Assembly: GCA_030838245.1 (NCBI GenBank) | Contig: JAUTXB010000200.1 | Location: forward strand, 1 to 24,851 | Reading direction: 5' to 3' | Source of the DNA: Acidimicrobiaceae bacterium | Lineage (GTDB): Bacteria > Actinomycetota > Acidimicrobiia > Acidimicrobiales > RAAP-2 | DNA length: 24,851 nt | Shown here: positions 23,697 to 24,851 of the stretch, in pieces | Position numbering within the stretch: position 1 is the stretch's first letter | How the letters are laid out: each line of letters begins with the position of its first letter | Notes under the pieces: model-generated | What the model saw: only the letters and a program-made list of their open reading frames with translations | Told to the model about the DNA's origin: nothing | Databases searched by the model: none | Made by a program: the position numbers and the translations under genes

Positions 23697-24644
23697 ATGC
23701 CAACCACCACACCATTCGCGCCCGGATCGGTCTCCATGCGCCTCTACCCGCACAACGAGCTCGGCGCGGCAGAAGTGATTCGGGAGCTCTGTGCGCAGGC
23801 CGGGCTGGCCCTGGCCAACGGGTTCGACGGGATCATGACCAGCGAGCACCACGGCGGCTTCGCCGGCTACCTGTGCAACCCGCTCCAGATGACGTCTTTT
23901 ATTCTGGAGGACCACGAACAGGGCTGGGCGGCTCCCTGCCCGATGGTCCTTCCTTTGCGCCCGACAGCCCAGGTGGCCGAAGAAGTGGCCTGGCTCAACG
24001 CCCGACATCCCGGCCGGGTGGGCCTGGGAGTATGCGCCGGCGCCCTCCCACTCGACTTCGAGGCCATGGAGGTTCCCCTGAGCGAAGCTGTACCTCGGTT
24101 CAAGGCGGCGCTGCCCGAGGTCATCGACATGCTGTCGGGCCGCAATCTTCGAGGCCTGGAAGGAGATCAGGCCCTCCGGCTCGGCGCGAACACGCCGATT
24201 CCCGTGCTGAGCGCAGCCGCCTCGACTGCGGCGGCTCGACGGGCGGCTCGGTGCGGTGCCGGCATACTCATGGAGGGGATGTCCACGGTGGAACGCCTGG
24301 CCTCGTTCTGCGCCGCGTACGACGAGGCCGGCGGCACGCAAACCAAGATGCTGATCCGCCGCGTGTGGCTGGGTGAGCCATTGACCGAGCTGGTCGAAAA
24401 GCAGCGACGGGTCTACCAGAGCTACTCGAGTGGTTCGTTCGCCGCCGACCAGACACTGACCGGGACAGACCCAGCGTCCATGGCCGAGGCCCTGCACCGG
24501 ACGATGGCGGATGTCGGCGCCGACGCCATCAACCTCCGGATCCACCTCCCCGGCATCAACCCCGACAATGCACGTCGTCAAATCGTCGCGCTGGCCGAGG
24601 ACGTCGTGCCTCTCCTGCGCCAGCTGCTACAGAGCCCGCACTAG
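23697..24644 (+). CDS. Luciferase-like monooxygenase family (possibly F420-dependent) oxidoreductase
   Basis: 315 residues. SVSMRLYPHNELGAAEVIREL, then LALANGFDGIMTSEHHGG (the EHH of the LLM family), VGLGVCAGALPLDFEAMEVP and PVLSAAASTAAARRAARCGAG follow the TIM-barrel pattern of bacterial luciferase-like proteins. In actinobacteria many use F420H2 instead of FMNH2; the cofactor cannot be settled here. ATG 23697 was chosen over the TTG one codon earlier. It is divergent from the methyltransferase gene across 90 nt and its stop overlaps the convergent small membrane protein gene by 4 nt. Confidence 0.88.
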   Translation: MPTTTPFAPGSVSMRLYPHNELGAAEVIRELCAQAGLALANGFDGIMTSEHHGGFAGYLCNPLQMTSFILEDHEQGWAAPCPMVLPLRPTAQVAEEVAWLNARHPGRVGLGVCAGALPLDFEAMEVPLSEAVPRFKAALPEVIDMLSGRNLRGLEGDQALRLGANTPIPVLSAAASTAAARRAARCGAGILMEGMSTVERLASFCAAYDEAGGTQTKMLIRRVWLGEPLTELVEKQRRVYQSYSSGSFAADQTLTGTDPASMAEALHRTMADVGADAINLRIHLPGINPDNARRQIVALAEDVVPLLRQLLQSPH

Positions 24645-24844
24645 ATCGTGCGGGTCGTCAACAGCACGCCGACCACGGCAATGATGACCCCGGCGACGGC
24701 CAGGAGGCGCGCCGACGAGCTACCACTTCGCAGGTGTTGGCTGTGCATGCGACGCGTCAGGACCGGGGTGGCCATGATGGCGAGGGCTCCAACCACGATG
24801 AGCACGATTCCCAGCACCAGATGTTTGTCGATAGCGGAGATCAT
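24641..24844 (-). CDS. Small two-helix membrane protein
   Basis: 67 residues with hydrophobic segments at about 9-29 (LVLGIVLIVVGALAIMATPVL) and 46-62 (ARLLAVAGVIIAVVGVLL) joined by a short basic loop (TRRMHSQHLRSG). No family was recognised. The ATG at 24844 is only 7 bases from the window end, so the promoter is outside. Length, hydrophobicity and the neat end next to the luciferase-like gene support it, but homology was not checked. Confidence 0.55.
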   Translation of the reverse strand: MISAIDKHLVLGIVLIVVGALAIMATPVLTRRMHSQHLRSGSSSARLLAVAGVIIAVVGVLLTTRTI

Positions 24845-24851
24845 CAGGCCT

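Noticed and set aside
1..24851. CRISPR arrays, tRNA genes, insertion sequences, integrases or toxin-antitoxin pairs
   Set aside because: Looked for short spaced repeats, tRNA-like CCA ends and T-loop patterns, transposase motifs and terminal inverted repeats; nothing convincing was found.

Overview
The window is high-GC DNA with dense, often 1-8 nt overlapping genes and frequent GTG starts. It carries actinobacterial family markers: a DUF4333-type lipoprotein, DUF5947- and DUF6084-like proteins, a luciferase-like (F420-type) oxidoreductase and a high-affinity [NiFe] hydrogenase of the actinobacterial type. I infer an aerobic actinobacterium from soil or a similar habitat, possibly from the Acidimicrobiia side. 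No rRNA, tRNA, CRISPR array, IS element or phage gene was seen.

Layout. (1) 1-3000, general chromosome: an ABC1/UbiB-like kinase cut by the left edge (minus), a divergent SDR dehydrogenase (plus) and a DUF4333-type lipoprotein (minus). (2) 3317-17658, a single co-directional block of 15 genes for a group 1h/5 hydrogenase. In order it holds a SIS-HypC fusion, a GmhA-like SIS protein, hypE, hypF, a 132-nt gap with a strong hairpin, hhyS, hhyL, a degenerate NifU-like protein, DUF5947, DUF6084, a three-part protein ending in the hydrogenase maturation protease, a 34-residue membrane microprotein, a YceI-fold protein, hypA, hypC, a 76-residue membrane-anchored protein and hypD. (Counting the two separate SIS genes and the microprotein, most junctions overlap by 1-8 nt.) No hypB is present. 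(3) 17687-18736, convergent: a PadR-type regulator fused to a YceI domain, which is a recognisable paralogue of the YceI protein inside the hydrogenase block. (4) 18917-24851, general genes: serine hydrolase, secreted lipoprotein-like protein, small membrane protein, aldo/keto reductase, HemK-like methyltransferase, luciferase-like oxidoreductase and a small membrane protein.

How the genes work together. HhyS and HhyL form a soluble H2-oxidising enzyme: no Tat signal, a CxxD motif for the proximal cluster, and L1/L2 motifs of the actinobacterial type. HypF and HypE make the cyanide ligands, HypC and HypD assemble the Fe(CN)2CO unit, HypA handles nickel, and the fused protease should remove the 22-residue C-terminal tail of HhyL. 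Such enzymes are known to oxidise H2 down to atmospheric levels and feed the respiratory chain, but how a soluble group 1h enzyme hands electrons to the membrane is not settled. The most interesting feature here is the pair of YceI-fold (lipid/isoprenoid-binding lipocalin-like) proteins, one in the operon and one fused to a transcription regulator. I propose, as inference only, that they carry and sense a quinone or other isoprenoid connected with hydrogenase activity.
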